Positions 10,951-21,600 of a DNA stretch of 64,000 bases are shown piece after piece. The notes beneath the pieces are model-generated. The model made no database searches, had not been told where the DNA came from, and saw nothing but the letters and a program-made list of their open reading frames with translations. Source of the DNA: Klebsormidium nitens (Eukaryota > Streptophyta > Klebsormidiophyceae > Klebsormidiales > Klebsormidiaceae); the NCBI GenBank assembly GCA_000708835.1, contig DF237442.1:2177-66176 (forward strand). The letters are read 5' to 3'. The first letter of the stretch is position 1. Each line of letters begins with the position of its first letter. Made by a program: the position numbers and the translations under genes.

Positions 10951-12237
10951 CTGCACAGCGTGGGAAATAGAGAGGAAGTGGGTAGAGCAGATTACAAAAA
11001 TTACGCATCAGCATCACCATAAACAGCACACATTGTTCGACCATAGACAGTGAGTATTCGATATGTCCCCCCCTCCCCCCCTTGGACAAGAACCAGCACG
11101 CGATCCCACAATCGACCCCAGTGAACCGTGAACCCGTTCGACAGTGGTCACAAGATCGGCCCGACAGCGGGCCCTGATTCAGCGGAACCACCCCGCTTCC
11201 CCAAGCATCAGAGAAGTTAGCGCAGCGGCGACTGTGATACCCCCCAGCAGCTTGGCCCTTATCAAGCTTAACAGCTGATTTCAGCCAACCCAACGCTGGG
11301 GCCAAGTCAGCAAAGCTACGGGGTTTGAGATCACCCCACAGTATAAGCCCATCAGCAAGTCCAGACCTGCCTAACAGCAGATGGTCAGAATCAGCCAGCC
11401 AAAGCACCTGATGCGCGCTATATACCTGGCGCTATTGCAAGCGTCTTGACATACGAAGGCTCACTTGCAGCTCTTCGTCAACCCCAATGATAGAACCATA
11501 ATAAAGAAATGTGTTCACTGAAGGAAGAATCGCACAAAGAAGCTTCTTCAGTTTGCATTCCCTGTGACGGACGTACCTGACGGAAGCTTCTTTGTTGCGG
11601 CTGAGCAGCTCACCACGGCCTTCTGGCACAACAATCTCAACAATTCGAAACCGTCTCAGGGCAAAAGCCAGGCAGTCCTGAGCTCTGTCCAGCAGTGTAG
11701 GAAAGGTGGTAATATATATGCCTTGGGCCGCAGCAGGTTCGGGCCGGATATTCCAAGCTGCTGCTGACTGTATATTCGGCTGGATGTGCTGTATTTCTTG
11801 ACAGCTGGCACTTTCTCATACCTTCTAGAAGGCTCGGGGTATACCGGCCATACCATGTAAAATGCTAAAAATATTGTAGTATACGGCGCTGCCGACGTCA
11901 GAATCCTAGTGTGACTGAACACTGCAGGTTTGGATTTGGGACGGACACTTGGACGCAAGAGTGCACTCAGAGCGAAGTCGTTACCGTGCTGATGTGAATC
12001 AGAGCGGTAATGGTTAGCCCCCGGTTGGCTTCGACCTCCTTGTTGTCCTTGGAGAAGCCTTTCGACCGCTCGGTCTACCTGCCACCCCTTGGGCGGGCTG
12101 ACATGGCGCTCTCTGAGTGGCCCGGATTTTAGTCCGAAGTTCATTTGCTGATGTTGGTTGTTGGGACTGGGTTGTGACATCATTGATCACTTCTAAAGCG
12201 CCCCAGTGGCAGTAGCTTGGTGCAGGAGCGCTATTAA
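10951..12237. other. Stretch without a supported gene
   Basis: This may hold the promoter and any 5' exons of the minus-strand primase-helicase. A cag acceptor-like site at 10951 suggests there could be at least one upstream exon or a 5' untranslated exon. Minus-strand open frames here show no recognisable domain. A C-rich tract lies near 11065-11090. Confidence 0.4.
12097..12149. repeat. Dispersed repeat, copy 1
   Basis: A block of about 53 bp is shared with 15319-15371 in the same orientation: GCTGACATGGCGCTCTCTGA then GTGGCCC, an ATTTTA/TCCGAAGTTCATTTG block, with three or so differences. Weaker similarity (a CTTCGACCGC block) extends about 40 to 50 bp upstream. Confidence 0.8.
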
Positions 12238-12525
12238 ATGGGCAAAGACTTCGATGATTTGGTGAAAGAGTTGAAAGATTTGGGGTTCAAGCAGCGAAAG
12301 AAGAAACTAGGTAACGGCGACATCTGCTTTTATCACGTAGATTACCCAAACTTCGGTTTCTTAAGGGACTCTAACGTCAATAATTCATTCAGGGTCAAAA
12401 CTTACGTTGATAAAGCAATTGAATTCTTGGAGGAGGCCAAACGCAACGCAGCGAAGGAGGAAGCAGAGCAGAAAGAGGCTGAAGAAGGGCCGGGGAAAAA
12501 CAAGAAAGGGAAGAAGAAGAAGTAA
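12238..12525 (+). CDS. Small hypothetical protein, 95 aa, with Lys/Glu-rich tail
   Basis: I do not recognise this protein. It is a single uninterrupted frame with an ATG and a stop. Residues 1-65 look like a compact alpha/beta fold (FDDLVKELKDLGF, then GDICFYHVDYPNFGFLRD, then a helix TYVDKAIEFLEEAKRN). The last 30 residues are charged, ending in GKNKKGKKKK, which could be a nuclear or nucleic-acid-binding tail. The gene has no visible intron, in contrast to its neighbours. It lies just downstream of the first copy of the dispersed repeat. It could be a real small gene or a retained exon of something larger. Confidence 0.45.
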   Translation: MGKDFDDLVKELKDLGFKQRKKKLGNGDICFYHVDYPNFGFLRDSNVNNSFRVKTYVDKAIEFLEEAKRNAAKEEAEQKEAEEGPGKNKKGKKKK

Positions 12526-12993
12526 TGGCTGGTGCGGCTCACCATGCAATCTGCTGTTTAAAGAGTGCATAAGTCCATGTTCCGGCCTAGCATTCTGAGT
12601 CCAGGGCCTTTGTGCTCGCGTTGGTCACACACTGCATCCTTGGTTCTTGAAGTAAGAGCTTGCGACAGTTTTTCCGCGACATTTTCATCAATTGAGTCTG
12701 GAGAAGGGCCTTCTTTTTGAATCGTTGATCGAGATTCGAGGAGCTGCTTTTGGGACTTCAGGAGGCTACTTGCGTTGGATGTTTCCTTATCGCTTTGCTG
12801 CATGAGCAAGGAGGTCAAGAATACCTCCTGTTGGGCATCACCACGTTGAATAATATCTGAGATGGTCTGGCAGTGGGACTGCGCTGTTAGGTTATGATCC
12901 ACAATTTCACCACACATGCTTTTGCAGGAATTGATGCTAAGATTCTCCTTTGTCCTCTTGCCAGCGGTGGGGCAGCAAGTGGTTCAGCGCGGC

Positions 12994-14222
12994 ATGGGGG
13001 CCAGGGGAAGATTCAAGGGGGAGGGAAAGGGGAAGGAGCCGCAGAAACGAAAACGGACTGAAGCAGGTGGTGCGAGCGGCAGCGCAGCGGAAGGCGGGAG
13101 TCTGGAGCAGGGCGCTGCAAAGCTGAAGGCGGGAGAGTGGACGCGCGTCAAGGAGGCGGACGACTATGATGTCAAGGACGTGTTCTCCAAGGTGCTGCAC
13201 GGGCTGGAGTACCCTGCGTACGTCTCGCGAGAGCTGCACGAGGAGACGGGAGTCCCCTTCTACTATGCGGAGGCGCCCGACATCAGGGACCTCTGCACCA
13301 TGAGGCCCAACGCGCGGGAGGTGAGTGGAATGAGCAGCTTCTCATCGGAATGTTCATGCTCGCCTCTTTGAGATATGGATGGCTGTTCAACTCATTCCTG
13401 CAGTTCAATTACGGGCGAGGGCCTTCGGCCCAATCAGTCAGAGTGTATTTGTGCCTTCCGTTGAAGGGACTGAAGTGCTGAGGCATGTTTGCCTTTCCTG
13501 GAGGCATGTCGCTTTCCTTCAAGCATGCTTTCTCTGGCACTGCTGCTCGCTTCCTGGCGTGTTTATCTGCGGATGGTGCACATTCCAGTGTGCATGCTGA
13601 AGTCAGCAATTGCTAACGATATTTTCCTGAGATCGCACTCGTTCATCTGCAAAAGTTGCAACAGAAGTCTGGTCGGAAAGGTTTGGTTTTGACATTCAAT
13701 GAATGCTTCGATGGCAGGCGCAGGATGTGCTGGCGCGCCACCTCCACGCGGAGCTGGCAGAACGCGCAATCATCAGGATGCTGCCACCGCTGCCGTCGCC
13801 AGACCTGCCGCCGAATTCGGTGAAGCCGACCTACACCTGGAAGATACGAATCGACGGGGAGAGGTAAGAAGGGCAGCGGGGCCACAGACTCAATCGATCG
13901 CATGGATCGCATGGATGTGTACGGCAAACCTTGCTCAGGTGCAGAGCCTTGAGACTTGCGAGCGCTGCTGCATTGGCAGGAAGCTGTTTCTTGTTTGAAA
14001 TGCACGCATTAACTCTCTCTGAAACTCTTGGGTTTGATCTCCAGTCCTAGCTCTGTCAGAACTGAATTGCGTGAGCCAGCCAAAGACGAAACGCAAAAAA
14101 GAGAAGGTTTGTCAGGCTGTATATGGTGACCAGGTTCTGATTGACTCGTTGAAATTTGCAGGCTCACCCGGTTACTCAACAGCATCGACATCGGCCATGT
14201 CGAAGCTACCGATTCGGATTAG
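12994..14222 (+). CDS. Hypothetical protein, about 177 aa, three exons
   Basis: I do not recognise the family. Three exons join in phase: 12994-13320, 13718-13863 and 14162-14222, with GTGAGT and GTAAGA donors and cag acceptors. The frame is also open upstream to an ATG at 12916, but a pyrimidine tract followed by an acceptor-like cag at 12964 suggests a 5' untranslated intron, so the ATG at 12994 is preferred. The N-terminus is basic and Gly/Lys-rich with a KRKR cluster, probably a nuclear signal. The rest looks folded: YDVKDVFSKVLHGLEYPAYVSRELHEETG, an Ala-rich helix (AQDVLARHLHAELAERAI), and a C-terminal YTWKIRIDGERLTRLLNSI. It sits between the two copies of the 53-bp dispersed repeat. Confidence 0.55.
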
Positions 14223-15609
14223 TGTGCTAGGCTCCTATATTGTTAAGGAAATAAGTCAAACGATGTTTGTGTGTATGCTTCGCCAAGCAGGGGATGCAAA
14301 AGCAGGGGCAGGCGTGCGAGCGCAGCTAGAGTTAGCCAAGACAATAAACAGGCGGGCGCTTGCTTCTGCAGACCAGGGGCGGTGTGACCTCCTTCATGAA
14401 AAGCTCGGACCTCGAATTCGTTTCTTCATGTAATTTGCGGGTGTTCTTTCTCGAGGTTTGTCTACCTCACTAGTGGCTTCATGAAACACGGGCATGAGAA
14501 AGCATGCGCAAAACAACTTGTTTCATAGAAGAATCCGTGCAAAGCAGAGCTCATCTTAGGTGCGCGTCACCGCCCATGCAATTAATGTACAACGCCTTCT
14601 TGGTGTGCCCTGCAAAATCCGGTTTAAGTTATGGAGTGCATGCTGTTCTAAATTCCGATCATGCATACTCTTGCACACTATAGGACACAATTCAAAGTCC
14701 TTGCATGGTTTAGCAGCTTGGGTGCATCTATGGTTATATAGGCAGCGTCGTCAGCGGGCGAAATGCGAGGCTAAGGAGAGTCGACGATTCCGAGTTACGA
14801 ATAGCGGGGAAAGCGGGCGCGTGGACCCCACCATGACACGGGATTATCGTCAACGGGCGCTCATAAACTATACAAATTCGATTTACCTACAAAGTGGGTA
14901 AAACTTTTTGTGCTCCAGCTGCATTTAGACACTCGATTGAAAAGCAATGCGTCACAAATTAACACGACAAACTCGCCGGATAGCTACGACGCCGCGCGCT
15001 TCACTGGGTCAACACCGTCGTGGGCCGCTGTAGAGTCCGTGAACTCCTTTTTGACACAACCAACTCGGACACCGTCCGTAAGTTAATCCGGACGCGCGGT
15101 CGTCGTAAAATTAAATTGATAAGTCGGAAATCGCCGACGGTGGGTACTTCCTCCACACTTAAGGAAAGAAAGGCTGCATATTGGCCTCTTGTAAGTTGTC
15201 CCTAAGTGAGTGCCCGGTTGATACCAGACAACACAATGTGGTATGTACCACTTCCGGGATGGGCCTTCGACCGCGGTTAGGCACCGGCCTGCTACCTCCA
15301 CTCTTGCGACTCCCGGGGGGGCTGACATGGCGCTCTCTGAGTGGCCCAAATTTTAATCCGAAGTTCATTTGGCTTGCTGTTTACCGTGCCAACGACTTGG
15401 GCATGCTGGGGGATCCCCCGCAATCATGGGGTCGCTTGACAGTTGCGCTTGACAGTGGGGGGGGTCTTCACGAAAGCTCATAGAGCCCCTTGTCTTGTCA
15501 ACTTCATATGCAGGGATGCGCAGCATGGGTTCGACATCAGAATCTTCTGATCAAACCTCTTTGTCTTCATTACTTTTAGGAGGTTTTCTCCAGAGGATGC
15601 TGTCCTGAG
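14223..15609. other. Stretch without a supported gene
   Basis: I see no convincing coding region here. It holds the second copy of the 53-bp dispersed repeat and the likely promoter and 5' untranslated region of the ABC transporter. Confidence 0.5.
15319..15371. repeat. Dispersed repeat, copy 2
   Basis: This is the direct-orientation partner of the block at 12097-12149. The two copies are about 3.2 kb apart and bracket the two unrecognised small genes. Confidence 0.8.
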
Positions 15610-18600
15610 TTGCAGAATTGGAAACAGTACGTCGCTGGTACGATGGAGGGGCCCGCCGAGGAAAGCGATTTTCGGGTGCCTGCAATTGCGGCAGCTTGCA
15701 GCGTGGTGGCCAGCATCTTCCTGCTCTGGCGGAGCTTCCAATTGACCAGAATCCGTCCCCATTCTGATACAGAAGCGGACATCAGCAGTCCGTTGCTACC
15801 CGACTCTGACAGGCAGTTCAGACAGCGATCAAGCTCCGCCACTGTACTTTGGCTGGCAGTTTCCATATCCCTAGCCCAGATTATAGGTCAACTGTACATA
15901 GTTTTTTCCTTTACGCATGCACAATCAAGCGCACAGCTAACCCAGTTTGTGACCCTAACCCTTGCCTGGGGTGCGGCGCTGCTGTTAAGCTTGTTGGAAC
16001 ACCGCAGAGGGTTAGCTTTCCCTGGTCCAATTCTCCCCTGGTGGTGGGCGCTAGCAGCTGGCATCAGCTTCGTCTCTGCATGGCAAGTGCCCCACGATCG
16101 CGCCACCTGGCGGCCGGAGCTTGCGACACACCTCCTCAGCGGCGCCCTCGCTCTTGTTCTAATAACCGCCCACGCTATCACCACCGCTTACAGCGCCTTT
16201 GCAAAGAGCAGCCCCCACACCCCCCTGGTGAACGCGTACGATCGAGCGGGACCGCTCTCGCGCCTCACGTTCTGGTACATTCTCCCCCTTCTCAAGCTCG
16301 GATACAAGCGCCCCCTCCAGCCGGTCGACGTTCCCCCCCTCCCGAAGACAGACGATCCTGAGCCCCCCACCTGCCGTTTCCAACTAGAGTGGGCGAAAGA
16401 ACGGGCGAAAAGCAAGCCGTCGCTCCTGCGAGCGTTGTTTCGCGTCTATGGCGGCCGCGTCGCCCTGCAAGCGATCCCCTGTTTCATAGCTGAGGTTGGC
16501 AGCCTTGCGTGCCCTCTCCTTCTCCAACGGGTTCTCACATACCTAACACAAGATACCGGGCAATCAGGGGCTGCCACCTGGCGCGCAGCAGAGTACGCGC
16601 TGGCCTTCTTCTTGTTCACGATGATGAGGTCAGCAGGGACGCACGCCATGTGGATGCAATTAATGCAGGTGTCCATACAGTGTAAATACACCCTGATTGC
16701 GGCGCTGTATGGGAAAGTGCTGCGAATGCCCCCCGCCGTAAAGGGGAAGCACGCGGGGGGAAAGGTGCAGAATCTGGTGGCGAGCGATGTGGATGCGATC
16801 ACGGGGAGCGTGCTGCCGTACGTGCAGTGGTGGACTGTCTCCATGGTGAGAGATTTTTGGATGATGGCAGCTCTTTTATCTGCTTTTGCAAGATTTGGCT
16901 GTGATTGCTTGAGGGTTAAGACGCCAGTTCTTCTGGTGGCGACACGATCACAGGCACCTCAATGTTTAATCGCTCTCTCCTGCGAAAGTATGGGCAAGGC
17001 CTTGGTTCCCGTTCGCACCTATAGCCTTGACCACACTGCAAGCTGTGCGGCGATGGGTTTCCCTGTGGCTGCCTTGGTTCCAGTGTCTGTACCAAAAGTC
17101 CTTTTGGAAGTCAACTACGAGAGAGTAGACGGGTTGGCAGACCAAAGGGAGACTCATGGCCAGCACAGCTTTTGCCCGATGAATTACCGGGGAATAAGCG
17201 TTCTTCTCAGGTAGTCTGCCACATTTGAGTCAGCCCCTTAGAAGTTCGGCACCGTCCAATTGGGGTGTAACACCCCTTTCGGATTCTCCGATTGCGGCTC
17301 AAAGGCCTTCACACCAATGTTCGGTTGCCCAGCTATAATCGGGGGTAATTATGGCAGACTGCCTCCCTGACTGAATTTTCAGCCAGTCAGAGGTTCAATT
17401 CACGCTTGCTCTGTCATTCTGACAACGTGGGGATCTGCCTGTTCTGCTTTGTGACACTCATGTCGTATGCAGCCGATACCAACTAGGAGTTCGCACTCTA
17501 ATTAGTAAGATGTGGGACACTGTTGAGAGTTTCTCACTCTCTTCTTGCACCGCTGCACTCAGGTCAACTCAAGCTTTTTGACTCTTTCTCAGGTAATGAA
17601 CACGATTCTCCCCGGGTTCTTCCTGTACCGCCTGGTTGGCCCCGCGTACTTGATCGGCATCAGCGTGATAGTTGCGCTGCTCCCCGCCAGTGTGTGGGTG
17701 GCCGGCATTGTAAAGCGCGTCACCAAGACCATGTACGAGGCGCGTGATGCACGCGTCAAGCTGCTCGGGGAAGTGGTTCGCGCCATCCTAGTTGTCAAGT
17801 GCCTCGCGTGAGTGCTTTTACTCCGCCCATAATTGCCTCGCTGTCTCCTTCAGAGCTCTAAGGCTGTGTCATCTTTGCTGATTGATTGGCCTGAGAGGCT
17901 TTTCGCATGTTTCTTCTATATGGAATTGTCCAATACTCTCAAGCTTTGACATGGTCTTAGCAGGTTTCAGGTGCAGTCTGCGTCCTCGCTTTGAAGGTTT
18001 GCTGGCGCCGTTAATTCTGGGCGAGCCTTGTGTCCAAACAGCGGGTGCGCTTTTTTGACATGGATCAGCAAAGCTTTTGATGTCTCACTGCCATTTGAAC
18101 CTCCTCCGAGGCAATGGGGCATAAGCAATGCACGACGCCTTCCGCAATTAGAGTCCCAGCCTTCAGAAAATCGAGTTCGAACTCTAAGCACTCAAATTTC
18201 GTGCTTCCTGTGGCGCAACCATTTCGAAGCGTGAAGTTACATATACGGGTAACAACTCTGCCCTTCATACAAGTCTCTACCAAGTCGAATTCCCAGATCA
18301 CATTTCAGAGATTTGGAAGCGCTTTCAAACCTCTACCGAGTGTCCTGAATCGACTCTCCTTTATTGACTCGCAAAAGTGTCCATAATCTGCCCGCTGACA
18401 CCACCTTCTTGGCCTTCGCCCAGGTGGGACGACCTCATGCTGACGTGGATCACAGAGAAGCGCGCGGCGGAGCTGGCGCAGCGGCTGCGCCTCGTGTGGT
18501 GGGAGCTGAGCGAGGTTCTGCTGTGGGACACTGTTCCGGCGGCCGTTCCGCTCGTCACTTTCGCGTGGTACTGCCTCGTCATGCGTCAGCAGCTGACGAT

Positions 18601-21600
18601 CACGACCGCGTTCACGACGATCGCGTGGCTCGACATCCTGCAAATGAACGTGAACTACATCCCCTGGATCTACCGGGCCCTCATAAACGCGAGCGTGTCG
18701 TACCACCGCATACAGGACTTTCTGCTCGGCCCGGAGTTGCAGCCGCTTGCGAGCCTGCCCCCCGGAACGGATTCCGCGTTCGAGATCGCGCATGCGGACT
18801 TTGGGTGGGTAAGCGAGGGGGGCCGAAAACACCGCCGGGGAAAGCCCCCGGGAGGAAACAATGATAGCCTGGCAGACTCGGCGGTCGGCCCGGTAGGAGC
18901 AAACCGACCGGTATTGGAGGACGTTACTCTGACGGCGAAGCGCGGCGAGTTTGTGGCGATCGTCGGGCCCGTAGGGTCCGGTAAATCGACGCTCCTCTCC
19001 GCGATTTGTAACGGGGGCGCCGTGTGCACTCGCGGGAGCGTCGCAGTTACCGGCGGGTGCTTGGCACTAGTCGGGGAAGAGCCCTGGGTGCAGAACGCGA
19101 GCCTGAAGGACAACGTCACCTTTGGGGCGCCGTACGAGGAGAAGCGCTTCGCTGACGTCATCGACGCGTGTCAGCTGGCCGCTGACGTGGCGGCGCTGGG
19201 GCCGGCGGGCGCGGACTCCGCGGTCGGGGAGCGCGGCGCGACTCTCTCCGGGGGGCAGCGCGCACGGTGCGCGCTCGCGCGCGCGTGCTACCGGCGTCCG
19301 GAATCCGAGCTGTACGTTTTGGACGACTGCCTGCGCGGATTGGACGTCCACGTGTCGCAGGCGGTGTTTGAAAAATGCTTGCTCGGCTATCTTGCCGACA
19401 AGACACGTGTCGTGGCGACGCATGACGAGAAACTAGTGCGGGCGGCGGATCGGATTGTGTTGCTGGAAGGGGGGCGGTGTCGGGAAGTGACGGTGGAAGA
19501 GTGGGAGGAGCGGGCAAGGGGGGAGGAATGGCAGGGGTCTGAAGGGGGGGGACAGAGTGAGGGCAGCGAAAATGAAGACGAGGGGGGGAGTGAAGACGGG
19601 GAAGATGGCGAGGGTGATGATGAGGCGGATGGGGAAGAGGAGCAAGGTAAGACTTGCCATAGGGCGCCGAAGGAGCGGTTAGGTCGGGCAAACACCGGTT
19701 GTTTCGCCTTTCTTTCCTCTTTCCGTGTCTTCTCTTTGCCAGTCCCTTAGGATTTGTTAGAGTGTCAGCGAAATTGTCGTAGCGGTTGCAGGGCGCGTGG
19801 GACCAAAGCGCACGTGGCGACGATGTTTCTGAAAATGAGTTCACATGGTTGATTCATTGACTATCAAAATGCTTAGCGCAGCAAGCAAGAGCGTCTCAGA
19901 GCCCAGACGATCCAGGCTGCTTTCACCCGTTCTGCAAAACAGGGGCTAATAACCCAGGTTGCTAATTCCGGAAGTCTGGAGGAGCTTGGAAAGAACTCCT
20001 TTTTCCGTGCTCGGACAGAACAACATGAAGCGTAAATCAGCCGAAAGCAAATATACCAGCGGGCAGAATGAGCAATGTTGTATAGACCACGCAATGAAGC
20101 GTTCCGTTTTTTTGTTCTTATCCCAAAGCCTCTGTTGGAAGATCACAGATTGCCTCTTTCTGCAGATGACACGTGGCAAGACGAGGGAGAGGACCAGTCG
20201 TCCTCGTGGCGGCAATCCAGCAGCGAGCTGTGCGTGTCGCCGCGAACGGCGGCGCTGTTGGCGGGGCGGGCCAGCCGGGAAGAGGCGGCCAGAGAAGCGG
20301 AGAGAGAGGCGATCAGGGAGGACAAAGCCCAAGTGAGTGGGTTGCTTGGAAGTCGAGCAGACTGGCTCTTTAGTTTAGTTTTTGCTTGTGAGGTTGCAAA
20401 GCTGTGTGGTTTTTAACGAGTGGACCTCGATATCGCTGTTTGTATTAAGTATCTGCTTGAGAGATAAAAAAGCTGTCTGGTTTGAGACGAGTGGACATCA
20501 TTGGGGGAAAGTGTCTGCTTGCGACGTTATTGGGTCGCCTGAATCTGTCCACGAAACGCCCCCGTCAGGATTGATGCGCGACACTCGTGTGTCTTTCAAC
20601 TCCAAAAACTTACTTTGCCTTGCCCTCTTGAGATTTGCGTTTTGATGTGGGGACATCCTTTCAACCTCCGCTGAATCGGCAGGCCCAATAGTCGGTTCTA
20701 CTTTGACACTCACCTTCTATGTGACACTCGCGGTGATTCTCCGCAGGTCGATTTGCGCACGCCCCTCCTGGGAACAGGCGGCGGCGCTGGGCCCTCAAAA
20801 CCGCCCCCCAGACCTTCCCCCCCGGAGACCGGAAAACGCCCCCCGATCAGCCGTCCCCCGGTTCTAAAGAAACGCCCCTCTGGGCCCAAAACAGCTCCAC
20901 CTGGGCAAGAAACAAAGCGCGAGGGGGCCGTCTCTTTTTCCGTCTTCGCTGCGTTCTTCCGCGCCGCGGGGGGGTGGAAGATCGTCGCTCCCGCAATTCT
21001 CATCTTCGCCGCGCGCATCGCCGCGGGAATCGGGCGAACGCTCTGGCTGGCGGTATGGACCGGGGGGGCCGAGCCGGAACCCGGTACCGCGCCCCACTCG
21101 CAGCTGTTCTACATTCAGGTCTACGCGGGGATCGTTGGCGCGTTGTCGGTTTTCGCGGCTCTGCGGTCGCTGTTGGCGGACTTTGGCTGCTATTTCGCGG
21201 CGCGGGAGCTGCACGCGGCGATGCTGCGCGCCGTGCTGCGCGCGCCCATGGCGCTCTTCCACCGGACGTCCGCGGGGACCATCATCAACCGCTTCGCGTC
21301 CGACACCGGGCAGGTGCGATTTTCGGGCCCAGCTTCATTGCATCCTTGGTTCTCAGTTCCGCACAGAAACTGATAGCTTGAGCACCTTTGAGGAGCCTTA
21401 CAGCCTTGCAAGCATTTGCCAGCTCCCTGCCTTGGTGAACTGAATTCCGAATTCTTCCGGGAAACTCTACTTGCTGGGCGGTTCTCCGACCATGGTACTT
21501 GGTATTTGGAGCGGAAGAGAACTTGGTCCCTTGCCCTGCTGACGCTTGCTACGTGCGCTGCCCCTTCACAGCTCTCACGTGTATATTCAAGGTTTTACGC

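Noticed and set aside
11656-12183. Minus-strand 175-codon open frame containing the dispersed repeat
   Set aside because: Its recognisable part is only the 53-bp repeat read in frame; the rest shows no domain.
12558-12917. Minus-strand open frame of 119 codons with a coil-like composition
   Set aside because: No recognisable domain, no clear splice partners, and it overlaps the promoter side of the plus-strand orphan gene.
17210-17363. Short inverted repeat (GGTAGTCTGCCA and near-complement) about 154 bp apart in ABCC intron 1
   Set aside because: Only 12 bases with a mismatch and no target duplication, so it is not enough to call an element.
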